Shown piece by piece: positions 48,264 through 58,058 of a stretch of 64,000 nt of DNA. Under the pieces are notes generated by a model. It ran no database searches and was not told the origin of the DNA. It saw only the letters and a program-made list of their open reading frames with translations. Positions within the stretch are counted from its first letter, which is position 1. Every line of letters starts with the position of its first letter. The DNA comes from Microbacterium ureisolvens (GTDB lineage Bacteria > Actinomycetota > Actinomycetes > Actinomycetales > Microbacteriaceae), in the NCBI RefSeq assembly GCF_015278315.1, contig NZ_JADIJE010000004.1:340895-404894 (forward strand), read 5' to 3'. The position numbers were made by a program, and so were the translations under genes.

Positions 48264-49379
48264 TCACGCGAACGCGCCGAGCCGGATGAGCGGCACCACC
48301 CGCTCCTCGTCGGTGAGCGACCCGTGCTGCCCGATCATCTTCTGCGGCGCCTTGTCGGCGAGGCGGTCATCGTAGTACGCGACGCCGGACCGCGCGGCCA
48401 CGATGATGTCGCCCAATCGGCCGGCGACCGCCGGATCGACCGCCCCGACGAGCCCTGAGGCTTCCAGCTCGGCCCGTGAGAGGACCCACGAGCGGGCTGC
48501 CTCCGACTCACGCCACCGCGCGAGCGCGGCGTCCGCGTGCCCGGGCTCGGCGTACAGGTGCAGCATGCGCGGTTCGCCGCCGATGAGCCGGATCCCCTCC
48601 AGCAGCGCGTCGCCGTCTTCGAGCAGCAGCTGGCGGTGCCGCGGCACGTCGATCATGCCGTGATCGGAGGTGACCACGACCCCGGTGCGGGGGTCGAGGG
48701 CCGTCGCGAGCCGCCGGGCCGCGGCATCCACCCGTTCCAGCGCCGCCACCCACTCGTCGGACTGCCAGCCGCGCTTGTGGCCGATGCCGTCGAGCTCGGG
48801 GGCGTACAGATACGTGAGGGATCCCGGATGCCGCGCCGCGAGCTCGGCCGCCAGCTCGACGCGATCGTCGAGGTCGTCGGCGCCATGGAACTCGGCCTCG
48901 CCGAGCGTCGCCACGGTGAAGCCGGTGCGCTCGTACTCGTCGCGGGACACCGCGAAGAAAGGGCGTCCGAGGGTGGACGACAGCGGGGCCGCGCGCTGGA
49001 AGGACAGCGGCAGACCCTCATTGTCCCACCCGCGCAGCTGGTTGACGACGTCATCGGTACCGGGGACCCGGGCGCGGTAGCCCACGATCCCGTGCTCTCC
49101 GGGAAGCGCGCCGGTGAGCAGGCTCGTGAGTGCGGCCGCCGTCGTCGACGGGAACACGGTGCGCGCGGCGTCCTTCTTCCCCCTCGCCTCGGCGAGGAAG
49201 CGCGCGTGGCCGGCCCGCGCGGACAGGTTGTGCGCGCCCAGGCCGTCGATCACCCACACGATGGCGCTGCGTGCCGGTGCGAACCACTCCGATCCGCCGC
49301 TCAGCGCCGCCGACATCTCGGTCACGACACGGGTGAGGCTCCGGGCGCGCGGCGGGTCCGCGGGTAGGCTGAGGGACAT
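48264..49379 (-). CDS. Alkaline phosphatase superfamily phosphodiesterase/pyrophosphatase
   Basis: 371 residues. [12 protein letters not shown] (metal Asp), the nucleophile Thr in [41 protein letters not shown] and TSDHGMID: type I nucleotide pyrophosphatase/phosphodiesterase pattern. No signal peptide, so probably cytoplasmic. Substrate unknown. It lies between sepH and the topoisomerase gene, as in related species. Confidence 0.9.
   Translation of the reverse strand: MSLSLPADPPRARSLTRVVTEMSAALSGGSEWFAPARSAIVWVIDGLGAHNLSARAGHARFLAEARGKKDAARTVFPSTTAAALTSLLTGALPGEHGIVGYRARVPGTDDVVNQLRGWDNEGLPLSFQRAAPLSSTLGRPFFAVSRDEYERTGFTVATLGEAEFHGADDLDDRVELAAELAARHPGSLTYLYAPELDGIGHKRGWQSDEWVAALERVDAAARRLATALDPRTGVVVTSDHGMIDVPRHRQLLLEDGDALLEGIRLIGGEPRMLHLYAEPGHADAALARWRESEAARSWVLSRAELEASGLVGAVDPAVAGRLGDIIVAARSGVAYYDDRLADKAPQKMIGQHGSLTDEERVVPLIRLGAFA
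49365..49370 (+). promoter_or_regulatory. Probable -10 box of parC
   Basis: TAGGCT; start near 49377, leader about 70 bases. Confidence 0.45.
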
Positions 49380-49447
49380 CGGGGCCAGTCTCGCACACCG
49401 CGACCGCGCCCCCTCGCTCCCGCCGTCACCCGAGGCTTCATCGTCAC

Positions 49448-51904
49448 ATGCCCGCTTCCCGCACCGATTCCCCCGCCGACCACGGACGCATCGAGGACGT
49501 CGACGTCTCTTCGGAGATGCAGACGTCGTTCCTCGAGTACGCGTACTCGGTCATCTACTCGCGCGCGCTGCCGGACGCCCGCGACGGGTTGAAGCCGGTG
49601 CAGCGGCGCATCCTCTTCCAGATGGCCGACATGGGACTGCGCCCCGACCGCGGCCACGTCAAGAGCGCGCGCGTCGTCGGCGAGGTCATGGGGAAGCTGC
49701 ACCCTCACGGTGACGCCCCCATCTACGACGCGCTGGTGCGACTGGCTCAGCCCTTCTCGCTGCGCGTGCCGCTGGTCGACGGTCATGGCAACTTCGGGTC
49801 GCTGGACGACGGTCCCGCTGCACCCCGCTACACCGAGGCGCGGCTGGCCGCGCCGGCGCTCGCCCTCACCGAGAACCTCGACGAAGATGTCGTCGACTTC
49901 ATCCCCAACTACGACGGCCAGTTCCAGCAGCCCGAGGTGCTGCCGGCCGCGTTCCCCAATCTGCTGGTCAACGGCACGACCGGCATCGCGGTGGGCATGG
50001 CGACCAATATGGCGCCGCACAACCTCATCGAGGTGGTCGGTGCGGCGACGCACCTGCTCGAGAACCCCGAGGCGACGGTCGAAGAGCTCATGGAGTTCGT
50101 GCCCGGCCCCGACCTCCCGGGCGGCGGGATCATCGTGGGCCTCGACGGCATCAAGGACGCCTACACCAACGGCCGCGGCAGCTTCCGCACGCGCGCGAAG
50201 GTCTCCATCGAGTCCCTCGGCCCGCGCCGCACCGGTCTGGTCGTCACCGAACTGCCGTACCTGGTCGGTCCTGAGCGCGTGATCGAGAAGATCAAGGACG
50301 CCGTCAACGCGAAGAAGCTCCAGGGCATCGCTGACGTCACCGATCTCACCGACCGGCACAACGGACTGCGCCTGGTCATCGGCATCAAGACCGGCTTCGA
50401 CCCGCAGGCGGTGCTGGAGCACCTCTACCGTCTGACGCCGCTCGAGGACTCGTTCAGCATCAACAACGTCGCACTCGTCGAGGGGCAGCCCCAGACGCTC
50501 GGCCTGCGCGAGCTCCTCCGGGTCTACCTCGACCACCGCATCAACGTCGTCACGCGGCGCAGCCGCTACCGGCTCGCCCGCCGCAACGAGCGCCTGCACC
50601 TCGTCGAGGGCCTCCTCATCGCGATCCTCGACATCGACGAGGTCATCCAGGTGATTCGCACGTCGGACGACGGCGAGCAGGCGCGCGCCCGCCTCATGAG
50701 CGTCTTCGACCTGTCGGAGCCGCAGGCCGAGTACATCCTCGAGCTCCGGCTGCGCCGCCTCACGAAGTTCTCGCGCATCGAGCTCGAGGCCGAGCGCGAC
50801 AACCTCAAAAAGGAGATCGCGCAGCTCGAGGAGCTGCTCGGCAGCGATGTGCTGCTGCGGGCGCAGGTGGCGCACGAATTGGATGCCGCGGCCGAGGCCT
50901 TCGGCACGCCGCGGCGCACTCTCCTGCTCAACGGCGGCCCCGTGCAGCCGCGTTCGCGCGCGGCCGCGGCCGCAGCCGACCTGCAGATCGCCGACGCTCC
51001 GTGCCGCGTGTTCCTCTCGGCGACGGGCCGCATGGTCCGCGCCGAGCTCGTGGCCGACGCCCCCGGCGGCGGCATCGTGGCACCCTCGCGTCGCTCGAAG
51101 CACGACGCCATCCGCTCGGCCGTCGACACCACGACCCGCGGCGACCTCGGTGCGGTGACCAGTCACGGCCGGCTCGTCCGCTTCTCCCCCGTCGACCTGC
51201 CCTCGGTGCCGGCCAACTCCGTCCAGCTCGCGGCCGGCACGCGCGCGGACCAGTACCTCGGTCTCTCGGGCGGCGAGCACCTCGTCGCCATCGTGCCGCT
51301 CGCCGACACCCCGCCGATCGCGCTGGGCACGGCGCAGGGCGTGGTCAAGCGCGTCGCCGCCGGCGAGCTCGGCAACAAGCACGACATCGAGATCATCGCG
51401 CTGAAGGACGGCGACCGCGTGGTCGGCGCGGCGCCCGCCTCCGACGGCGCGGAGCTCGTCTTCGTCGCGAGCGACGCCCAGCTGCTGCGCTTCGACGCCT
51501 CGTCGGTGCGTCCCCAGGGCCGCTCCGCCGGCGGCATGGCAGGCATCCGGCTGACCGACGGCGCGCAGGTCATCGCGTTCGATGTGGTCGGACCCTCCGA
51601 ATTCGACGCGGTCGTGGTGACGATCGCGGGCTCGACGACCGCTCTGGCGGGCACCGACGCGGGCAGCGGCAAGGTGTCGCTGTTCAGCGAGTTCCCCGCG
51701 AAGGGGCGCGCCACCGGCGGCGTCCGGGCGCAGCGGTTCCTCAAGGGCGAAGACGCGCTCACCGTCGCTTGGGTCGGCACCGATCCGCGTGCCCTCGGCG
51801 CCGACGGCTCCACGCGCGCGCTGCCGCAGTCCGGTGCCAAGCGCGACGCGTCGGGCGCGCCGCTCGACGGCGTCGTGGGCGCAGTCGGCACCGGCGTGCG
51901 CTGA
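49448..51904 (+). CDS. parC: DNA topoisomerase IV subunit A-like (second GyrA paralogue)
   Basis: 818 residues. Type IIA breakage-reunion subunit: [28 protein letters not shown] start ([20 protein letters not shown]), [23 protein letters not shown], active-site Tyr in PRYTEARLA, then six-bladed C-terminal beta-pinwheel repeats. The classical GyrA box is not evident. The clade is called parC or gyrA2 in Micrococcales. The convergent ParE-like gene is 56 bp away. Confidence 0.93.
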   Translation: MPASRTDSPADHGRIEDVDVSSEMQTSFLEYAYSVIYSRALPDARDGLKPVQRRILFQMADMGLRPDRGHVKSARVVGEVMGKLHPHGDAPIYDALVRLAQPFSLRVPLVDGHGNFGSLDDGPAAPRYTEARLAAPALALTENLDEDVVDFIPNYDGQFQQPEVLPAAFPNLLVNGTTGIAVGMATNMAPHNLIEVVGAATHLLENPEATVEELMEFVPGPDLPGGGIIVGLDGIKDAYTNGRGSFRTRAKVSIESLGPRRTGLVVTELPYLVGPERVIEKIKDAVNAKKLQGIADVTDLTDRHNGLRLVIGIKTGFDPQAVLEHLYRLTPLEDSFSINNVALVEGQPQTLGLRELLRVYLDHRINVVTRRSRYRLARRNERLHLVEGLLIAILDIDEVIQVIRTSDDGEQARARLMSVFDLSEPQAEYILELRLRRLTKFSRIELEAERDNLKKEIAQLEELLGSDVLLRAQVAHELDAAAEAFGTPRRTLLLNGGPVQPRSRAAAAAADLQIADAPCRVFLSATGRMVRAELVADAPGGGIVAPSRRSKHDAIRSAVDTTTRGDLGAVTSHGRLVRFSPVDLPSVPANSVQLAAGTRADQYLGLSGGEHLVAIVPLADTPPIALGTAQGVVKRVAAGELGNKHDIEIIALKDGDRVVGAAPASDGAELVFVASDAQLLRFDASSVRPQGRSAGGMAGIRLTDGAQVIAFDVVGPSEFDAVVVTIAGSTTALAGTDAGSGKVSLFSEFPAKGRATGGVRAQRFLKGEDALTVAWVGTDPRALGADGSTRALPQSGAKRDASGAPLDGVVGAVGTGVR

Positions 51905-51909
51905 CGGAA

Positions 51910-51943
51910 CGGCTCGTCTCACACCGATCGGCGAGACGAGCCG
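51910..51943. terminator. Bidirectional terminator between parC and parE
   Basis: Perfect 11-bp stem CGGCTCGTCTC / GAGACGAGCCG with a 12-base loop between the convergent stops. Confidence 0.8.
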
Positions 51944-51960
51944 GCGCGGGCCACGCGGCG

Positions 51961-54042
51961 CTACGCGTCGATGCGCTCGCGTGCCAGGCGGTCGCTGGAG
52001 TCGATGATGAACTCCTTGCGCGGCGCGACGTCGTTGCCCATGAGCAGTTCGAAGACGGATGCCGCAGCCTCGGCATCCTGCATCCGCACGCGTCGGAGGG
52101 TACGGCCGGCGCGGTCCATGGTGGTCGTCGCCAACTGGTCGGCGTCCATCTCACCCAGCCCCTTGTAGCGCTGCACCGGCTCCTGCCAGCGCTTGCCCGC
52201 CTTGGTGAGCTTGGTGAGCAGGCCGTGCAGCTCGGCCTCGGAGTACGTGTAGACGGTGTCGTTCGGCTTGGAGCCGGGGTTCATCACCACGACGCGGTGC
52301 AGCGGCGGAACCGCCGCGAACACGCGGCCCTCCTCGATCAGCGGCCGCATGTACCGGAAGAACAGCGTGAGCAGCAGCGTGCGGATGTGCGCGCCGTCGA
52401 CGTCGGCGTCGCTCATCAGGATGATCTTGCCGTAGCGCGCGGTGTCGAGGTCGAACGAGCGGCCAGATCCGGCCCCGATCACCTGGATGATCGCCGCGCA
52501 CTCGGCGTTGGACAGCATGTCGCTGATCGACGCCTTCTGCACGTTGAGGATCTTTCCGCGGATCGGCAGGAGCGCCTGGAACTCGCTGTTGCGCGCGAGC
52601 TTGGCCGTGCCCAGAGCCGAGTCGCCCTCCACGATGAACAGCTCCGACTCGCCGACGTCGTTCGATCGGCAGTCCGCGAGCTTCGCCGGCAGCGAGGACG
52701 ACTCCAGGGCGTTCTTGCGACGCTGCGTCTCTTTGTGCGTGCGCGCCGAGATGCGCGCCTTCATCTCGGAGACGAGCTTGTCCAGCAGCAGCGCCGTCTG
52801 CGCCTTGTCGTCGCGCTTGGGCGAGGTGAACCGGGCGGTGAGCTCGCGCGTGACCACGTTCGAGACGATCTGGCGGACCGCCGGCGTGCCGAGCACCTCC
52901 TTGGTCTGCCCCTCGAACTGCGGCTCGGGCAGCCGCACCGTCAGCACGGCGGTGAGGCCGGCGAGGATGTCGTCCTTGTCGAGCTTGTCGTTGCCCACCT
53001 TGAGACGCCGCGCGTTCTGCGCGACCTGATCGCGCAGCACCTTCATGAGGCCCTGCTCGAACCCCTGCTGGTGCGTGCCGCCCTTGGGCGTGGCGATGAT
53101 GTTGACGAACGAGCGCGACACCGTCTCGTAGCCGGTTCCCCACCTGACGGCGATGTCGACGTGGCATTCGCGCTCGACCTCGGTGGGAACCATCGCGCCG
53201 GAGGGCTGCAGCACCGGAACGGTCTCGGTGAACTTCCCCTCTCCGGTGAGACGCCACGTGTCGGTGACGCCGGAGTCGGGCGCGAGGAAGTCGGCGAACT
53301 CCGAGATGCCGCCGTCGAAGCGGTAGCTCGTCTCCACGGGCTCCCCGGTCTCGGTGCCCGGTCGCTCGTCGCGGATGACGATCTCGAGCCCCGGCACGAG
53401 GAAGGCGGTCTGCCGTGCGCGCTGCTCCAGCTCCTGGAGGTTGAACGCGGCGTCCTTGGTGAAGATCTGGCGGTCGGCCCAGTACCGGATGCGGGTGCCG
53501 GTGGCGCCCTTCGGTGCGCGGCCGGCGACTCGCAGCTCGCTGCGGTCCTCGAACGGGGTGAACCCGGAATCGGGACTGCCGTTGGCGAAGACCCCGGGCT
53601 CGCCTCGGTGGAACGACATCGCCCAGGTCTTGCCGCCGCGGTCGACCTCGACGTCGAGTCGCTCCGACAGGGCGTTGACGACCGAGGCCCCCACGCCGTG
53701 CAGGCCGCCGGAGGCCGCGTACGAGCCGCCGCCGAACTTGCCGCCGGCGTGGAGCTTGGTGAAGACGACCTCCACGCCCGAGAGGCCCGTGCGCGGCTCG
53801 ATGTCGACGGGGATGCCGCGGGCGCGGTCGCGCACCTCGACGCTGCCGTCGGCATGCAGCACGATGTCGATGCGCGAGCCGTGACCGGCGAGGGCTTCGT
53901 CGACGGAGTTGTCGATGATCTCCCACAGGCAGTGCATCAGACCGCGCGAGTCGGTCGAGCCGATGTACATGCCCGGGCGCTTCCGGACCGCTTCGAGCCC
54001 TTCGAGCACCTGGAGATGATGGGCGGAGTACTCGGCGGTCAC
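51961..54042 (-). CDS. parE: DNA topoisomerase IV subunit B-like (second GyrB paralogue)
   Basis: 693 residues. GHKL ATPase (EAVRKRPGMYIGS, IIDNSVDEALAGHG, GGKFGGGSYAASGGLHGVGASVVNALS), transducer domain, then TOPRIM (FIVEGDSALGTAKLARN, ILMSDADVDGAHIRTLLLTLF). It powers strand passage with ParC. GTG at 54042 with GGGAG four bases upstream. Convergent with parC, unlike the usual parEC tandem. Confidence 0.95.
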   Translation of the reverse strand: MTAEYSAHHLQVLEGLEAVRKRPGMYIGSTDSRGLMHCLWEIIDNSVDEALAGHGSRIDIVLHADGSVEVRDRARGIPVDIEPRTGLSGVEVVFTKLHAGGKFGGGSYAASGGLHGVGASVVNALSERLDVEVDRGGKTWAMSFHRGEPGVFANGSPDSGFTPFEDRSELRVAGRAPKGATGTRIRYWADRQIFTKDAAFNLQELEQRARQTAFLVPGLEIVIRDERPGTETGEPVETSYRFDGGISEFADFLAPDSGVTDTWRLTGEGKFTETVPVLQPSGAMVPTEVERECHVDIAVRWGTGYETVSRSFVNIIATPKGGTHQQGFEQGLMKVLRDQVAQNARRLKVGNDKLDKDDILAGLTAVLTVRLPEPQFEGQTKEVLGTPAVRQIVSNVVTRELTARFTSPKRDDKAQTALLLDKLVSEMKARISARTHKETQRRKNALESSSLPAKLADCRSNDVGESELFIVEGDSALGTAKLARNSEFQALLPIRGKILNVQKASISDMLSNAECAAIIQVIGAGSGRSFDLDTARYGKIILMSDADVDGAHIRTLLLTLFFRYMRPLIEEGRVFAAVPPLHRVVVMNPGSKPNDTVYTYSEAELHGLLTKLTKAGKRWQEPVQRYKGLGEMDADQLATTTMDRAGRTLRRVRMQDAEAAASVFELLMGNDVAPRKEFIIDSSDRLARERIDA

Positions 54043-54210
54043 AATCTCCCATCGTAATCGTGGCGCCCGACAGCCCCGGGCAGACACGCGTTCGGCGCAG
54101 CAGCGCTACGCGCACAGCGAAATGTCATCCATTCGCGGCATTCTCGGAACATCGGCGTGGTTGTATTTCATGACCGCGAGAGAGTTCTACGCATACGAGG
54201 AGGCACCGAA

Positions 54211-54429
54211 ATGACCACGCTATCGACACCCACCGAGACCGGCGCCGTCCTCGAGTACCGCCTGACCGCGATGGACCGCTGCGATTCGTGCGGCGCCCAG
54301 GCCTACATCGCCGCCGAGGTCAACGGCAGCGAGCTGCTGTTCTGCGCCCACCACGGCCGCAAGTACGAAGAGAAGCTGCGCGCCGTCGCCACGTCGTGGC
54401 ACGACGAGACCGCCCGCCTGGCCGAGTGA
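54211..54429 (+). CDS. DUF7455 small zinc-binding-like protein
   Basis: 72 residues. MDRCDSCGAQAYIAAEVNGSELLFCAHHGRKYEEKL carries C-x2-C and C-x-HH-type ligands, the small actinobacterial family DUF7455 found near rpoD and parE. Role unknown. AGGAGG lies seven bases before the ATG. Confidence 0.93.
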   Translation: MTTLSTPTETGAVLEYRLTAMDRCDSCGAQAYIAAEVNGSELLFCAHHGRKYEEKLRAVATSWHDETARLAE

Positions 54430-54441
54430 CGGCCGCGCCGC

Positions 54442-55491
54442 TCACCGCGACGAGTATTCGCGCGGGACGAGCGGCGACACCCTGAGCGCGATCTCCTCGC
54501 CGATCGTTCCGATGAGTTCTGCGAGGTCCGTGGCGGTTCCCTCCCCCCGCGCGCCCGGCCCGTAGACGGACACGACGTCGCCGACCGCCGCCCCCGGCCA
54601 CGCCTGCACGAGGGACTCCGCGGCGCCGACGGCGACCAGCAGGCGCGGACCCGCGGGCGTGCCGACCACCGCCCGGTGACCCAACGACGTCGGCAATCCA
54701 TCGAGGGCGCCGATGTCGACCGTTACGGACTCCGCTCCGACCCCGACGACGTCGGCTTCCAGCCGCGCCGCGGGGATGAGCCCCAGGTCGGCGGCGGACG
54801 GACCGCCCGCGGAGCGGATGCCGTAACAGAACGCCCCGACGCGGACCATGTCGTAGCGGAACTCGGGGCGGGCGAACGAGGCCGCGCTGGCCGCGAGGTG
54901 GCGCATCGACGGACGCAGGCCCGCTGCCTCGGCCTGCGCGAGCGCCTCCTCGTAGACCCGGCGGGCGTCGTCGTCCTCGGCGTCCGAGGCCTCGGCGATG
55001 TGGCTCCAGACGCCGACCACGTCGATCAGGCCGGCGGCCTGCAGTTCGGCGGCGCGCGCGACGAACTCGGGCCAGCGCTCCGGTCGCACGCCGTTGCGGT
55101 GCAGCCCGGTGTCGATCTTGAGATGCACCCGCGCGGGCTCATCCGCCCCCGCGGCGACCTCGGCCAGCTCTTCGAGGAGGCCGGCGTCGCCGACACCCAG
55201 GTCGAGCCGCGCGGCGATGGCGGATTCGAGATCGGCGCGCGACGCCGCGATCCACGCGAAGATGCGCGGCCCCGGCCCGACGGCCGCGCGGACCGCGGCG
55301 CCGGTGCGCGCATCGAAGGCGCCGAACCAGGTCACCCCTGCCGCCGCGGCCGTCTGTACGACGTGCTCCAGCCCGTGGCCATACGCATCGTCCTTCACCA
55401 CGAGCATGAACTCGGCGGGGGCGACGGTCGACCGGACCCGGGCGATGTTGGATCGCAGTGCTGCGAGGTCCACGTGAAGGCGCGCGGTCAC
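54442..55491 (-). CDS. Alanine racemase paralogue with intact PLP barrel but decayed C-terminal domain
   Basis: 349 residues. The N-terminal barrel is well kept: PLP lysine K33 in FMLVVKDDAYGHGLEHV, HLKIDTGLHRNGV with the PLP-tuning Arg, and YDMVRVGAFCYGI at the barrel end. In the C-terminal domain, the catalytic-Tyr segment (normally VSYG-type) is missing, GYADG has become GALDG and the SMDQ motif has become GAAES. On family knowledge this chain alone should not racemise alanine. GTG overlaps the stop of the upstream partner gene (GTGA), so the two are made together. Confidence 0.85.
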   Translation of the reverse strand: MTARLHVDLAALRSNIARVRSTVAPAEFMLVVKDDAYGHGLEHVVQTAAAAGVTWFGAFDARTGAAVRAAVGPGPRIFAWIAASRADLESAIAARLDLGVGDAGLLEELAEVAAGADEPARVHLKIDTGLHRNGVRPERWPEFVARAAELQAAGLIDVVGVWSHIAEASDAEDDDARRVYEEALAQAEAAGLRPSMRHLAASAASFARPEFRYDMVRVGAFCYGIRSAGGPSAADLGLIPAARLEADVVGVGAESVTVDIGALDGLPTSLGHRAVVGTPAGPRLLVAVGAAESLVQAWPGAAVGDVVSVYGPGARGEGTATDLAELIGTIGEEIALRVSPLVPREYSSR

Positions 55492-56216
55492 CGGGCCTCC
55501 TCTCGGGAGGCCCGCAGGCCGACCGCGGTGATCAGCTCGTGGTCGCGCAGGCCCGTCGCGCGGATCCAGTCCGACAGCGAGGGCTCTCCGTCGCGCGGAT
55601 CGCCGAGGAAGAGCACCTCGTCGCCCCGCCGAACGCGCGCCTCGCCGATCTCGATCACGCATACGTCCATCGCGACCCTCCCGATAATCGGGTGCCTGTC
55701 CCCCGCGCGCGCGACCTCGACGGCGCCGCCGAGCGAACGGACGATGCCCTGCGCGTACCCGCCTGTCACGAGCGCCACTCGGGTGTCCTCCGACGCTCGG
55801 AACGCATAGCCGTACGACACGCCCTCGCCCGCGCGGAGATCCTTCACCGACAGCACGGTCCCGGTCAGCCGCAGCGCCGGTGCGGCCTCGCTGCCCGGGA
55901 GCCCGTAGAGCAGGCGTCCGGAGAGCACGTGCTCCGCCGGTTCCGCCGTAGCCCGCGAATCGAGCCTGTCGACGCCCTCACCGGGCACGGTCTTCTCACC
56001 CGAGAACCCCTCGGCGTCGAGGATCTCCTGCACGAGCCGCGCGCCGTGGCCCCAGGCATCCGCCCGCAGGATCGACGGATCGAACGACCGCATGCCGTGC
56101 TCACGAGCGCTGCGCGCATTGCCTGCCAGCGCGGAGCGCGAGATGCGCGCCACCGGTGCGCTGCGGGCAGTCGATCCCGGCACGGATGTGTGGTGCCCAG
56201 GGATCGACGAACTCAC
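55488..56216 (-). CDS. Alanine racemase C-terminal domain protein lacking most of the barrel
   Basis: 242 residues. After ~40 residues resembling nothing, residues 48-60 (ILRADAWGHGARL) match the PLP-lysine strand but with Arg in place of Lys. About 200 barrel residues are then absent, and the sequence resumes at RLLYGLPG and continues as a good C-terminal domain: catalytic Tyr (Y135) in EGVSYGYAFRA, GYAQGIVRSLGG, VGR-MD-type IGRVAMDVCVIEIG and RRGDEVLFLG. It thus complements the downstream paralogue. GTG start with TAGTCT exactly six bases upstream, leaderless by position. Confidence 0.85.
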   Translation of the reverse strand: MSSSIPGHHTSVPGSTARSAPVARISRSALAGNARSAREHGMRSFDPSILRADAWGHGARLVQEILDAEGFSGEKTVPGEGVDRLDSRATAEPAEHVLSGRLLYGLPGSEAAPALRLTGTVLSVKDLRAGEGVSYGYAFRASEDTRVALVTGGYAQGIVRSLGGAVEVARAGDRHPIIGRVAMDVCVIEIGEARVRRGDEVLFLGDPRDGEPSLSDWIRATGLRDHELITAVGLRASREEAR

Positions 56217-56221
56217 GCCTC

Positions 56222-56228
56222 TAGACTA
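56222..56228. promoter_or_regulatory. Overlapping divergent -10 boxes between the racemase pair and the ATP-grasp gene
   Basis: CTAGACTATC contains TAGACT (56222-56227, plus) and TAGTCT (56228-56223, minus). The minus box is six bases from the GTG of the racemase C-terminal gene; the plus box gives the ATP-grasp mRNA a leader of about 28 bases. Confidence 0.6.
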
Positions 56229-56261
56229 TCGGGGTCCCCCGCACCCGACCCCGGAGCACGC

Positions 56262-57284
56262 ATGTCTTCTCAGGGCCTCGCCCTCTCGAATCGTCTTCGC
56301 TACCTCGCCTGGCGCGTCCGCCGCATCGACGTCGGCTCCGTGCTGGAGCGCGCGAAGGAGACGGCGCGCGAGCACGGCAAGTGGACGCCGGCCGTCGTGG
56401 TCGACATGCTGTGGTCGGCGGGGTTCAAGCAGGTCGGATTCCAGGACTACGTGGACTACGACTTCGCCATCCTGAACCGTGCCGAGCGGGCGACCTTCAT
56501 GACCCACCCGGTCTCGAACGAGCTGTCGCAGAAGTACGACCACCCCGATTACCGCGGCCTCTTCCAGGACAAGGTCGAATTCGACCGCACGTTCAGCTCG
56601 TTCCTCCGCCGGGACTGGATGGTGGTCGAGAAGGGCAACGCCGACGCCGTGCGCGCGTTCGCCGAGAAGCACGGCACCGTGGTCACGAAGGAGCCGGTCG
56701 GCCAGGCCGGCACCGGCGTGCACCGCTACCATGCGGCCGACGTGACCGACTGGGACGACTTCCATCGGGGTCTGCTCTCGCGCGGCGAGCTGCTGATCGA
56801 GGAGGTCATCCGCCAGCACGAGGACCTCGCCGCGGTCTGCCCGGGAACCGTCAACACCACGCGCGTGACCGCGTTCTTCGACGGCGAGAAGACGCACATC
56901 CTCGCGATGGCGCAGAAGTTCGGCCGCGGCGCGGTCAGCGACCAGATGACGTTCGGCGGCTTCTACACGATGCTCGACGACAGCGGGCACGCCGTCGGCC
57001 CCGGCTACGACTCCCACGGCCACGTGCACGTGAAGCACCCCGACAGCGGCTTCGTGATCGCCGACTTCCAGCTGCCCATGGTCGAGCAGGTCAAGGAGTT
57101 CGTCGACCAGGTCGCCCGCGTCGTGCCGCAGGTGCAGTACGTCGGCTGGGACATCGTCGTGTCCCCGGACGGGCCGGTGCTCGTCGAGGGCAACTGGGGT
57201 GCCGGTGTCTACGAGAACAAGCCGAGCGTCACCGGCATCCGCACCGGTCACAAGCAGCGCTACCGCGAGGCCATCGGGTTCTGA
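56262..57284 (+). CDS. ATP-grasp family ligase (sugar-transfer/hexapeptide-transferase-associated type)
   Basis: 340 residues. ATP-grasp fold: KHGTVVTKEPVGQAGTGVHRY (ATP lysine and Gly-rich loop), ELLIEEVIRQHEDLAAV, TVNTTRVTAFFDGEKTHILAMAQKFGRG and YVGWDIVVSPDGPVLVEGNWGAGVYENKP with the metal Glu-x-Asn. Related to the ATPgrasp_ST/alpha-L-glutamate ligase-like families. It would join a carboxylate to an amine. Substrate unknown; the neighbouring racemase pair and CofE-like ligase suggest amino acid or peptide chemistry. GGAG precedes the ATG. Confidence 0.85.
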   Translation: MSSQGLALSNRLRYLAWRVRRIDVGSVLERAKETAREHGKWTPAVVVDMLWSAGFKQVGFQDYVDYDFAILNRAERATFMTHPVSNELSQKYDHPDYRGLFQDKVEFDRTFSSFLRRDWMVVEKGNADAVRAFAEKHGTVVTKEPVGQAGTGVHRYHAADVTDWDDFHRGLLSRGELLIEEVIRQHEDLAAVCPGTVNTTRVTAFFDGEKTHILAMAQKFGRGAVSDQMTFGGFYTMLDDSGHAVGPGYDSHGHVHVKHPDSGFVIADFQLPMVEQVKEFVDQVARVVPQVQYVGWDIVVSPDGPVLVEGNWGAGVYENKPSVTGIRTGHKQRYREAIGF

Positions 57285-57304
57285 CCGAAAGATCCCTCCC
57301 CGGA

Positions 57305-57352
57305 AATCGCGAAAGGGTATGTCTCCGTCGGGAGACATACCCTTTCGCGATT
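57305..57352. terminator. Very long perfect hairpin between convergent genes
   Basis: 22-bp perfect stem (57305-57326 with 57331-57352) and a 4-base loop, with an AT-richer middle (AAAGGGTATGTCTCC). It lies between the ATP-grasp gene and the CofE-like gene and can stop transcription from both sides. Confidence 0.85.
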
Positions 57353-57362
57353 CTTGACGGCG

Positions 57363-58058
57363 TCAGACCGCGCGGACGATGCCGAGCGGCGTCGACTGGT
57401 GCCCCTGGCCGAGAGGGTTGTCCTTGAGGATCGCGACGAGCCGCTTCTCTTCTGACTTGTCGAGCGTGGATCCGAGGATGTTGCCGCCGAGGTCGTTGAT
57501 GTCGACCACCGCGACCTCGGGCACGTTGCCGAGCAGAGCCTTCAGGTGCGTCGCCACCTCACGCGGGCGCTCGGGACCGAGCACGACAGCCTTGTTGTAG
57601 GGCGGGATCGTGCCCGAGGTCGGGCCGTCGATCGCGCGGGCCTTGTCGCCGGCGATGCGGTAGAAGTCCCCCTTGCGGCCGAACAGCTTGGTCACGGCCG
57701 AGACGGCGGCAGCGAACAGGATGCGGATCGTGCCGCACTCGCGCAGCGCCATCTCCATCGTCTCGGGCATGCCGAGTCCGATGCCATAGGGCGTGCGCGT
57801 GACGTACTTCGACAGGAAGAAGGCGAGCTTGCGCGGCTTGATGTCGTCTACGAGATACGAGCGGCCCTGCGTGATCGCGACGATCTTCTCGGTCACGAAC
57901 AGCAGGTCGCCGTCGCGAACGACATCGGCCGCGTTCTCGCGGATGAACTGGTCGAGGTCGTCGCCCGGCATCACGACCCGCGTGCGGATCGGGATGCGGG
58001 CGAACGACGAGCCCTCGACCTGGACGGTGAGCGCCTTGCCTGCGTTCGCCTCGCTCAC
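57363..58058 (-). CDS. CofE-like coenzyme F420-0:glutamate ligase family protein
   Basis: 231 residues. One F420 ligase domain (PF01996-like): [106 protein letters not shown]. CofE adds gamma-linked glutamates to F420-0, but no other F420 gene is near, and the family includes enzymes of unknown substrate. Its GTG overlaps the rpoD stop (GTGA), so it is translated with the housekeeping sigma factor. Confidence 0.85.
   Translation of the reverse strand: MSEANAGKALTVQVEGSSFARIPIRTRVVMPGDDLDQFIRENAADVVRDGDLLFVTEKIVAITQGRSYLVDDIKPRKLAFFLSKYVTRTPYGIGLGMPETMEMALRECGTIRILFAAAVSAVTKLFGRKGDFYRIAGDKARAIDGPTSGTIPPYNKAVVLGPERPREVATHLKALLGNVPEVAVVDINDLGGNILGSTLDKSEEKRLVAILKDNPLGQGHQSTPLGIVRAV

Noticed and set aside
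54442..56216. Sequencing frameshift splitting one racemase gene
   Set aside because: The order is reversed (C-terminal-domain gene comes first), both frames are clean, each retains pieces of both domains, and they overlap as a coupled GTGA pair; this is paralogue divergence.
57363..58058. Start of an F420 biosynthesis cluster
   Set aside because: No cofC/D/G/H/fbi-like genes in the surrounding 20 kb.
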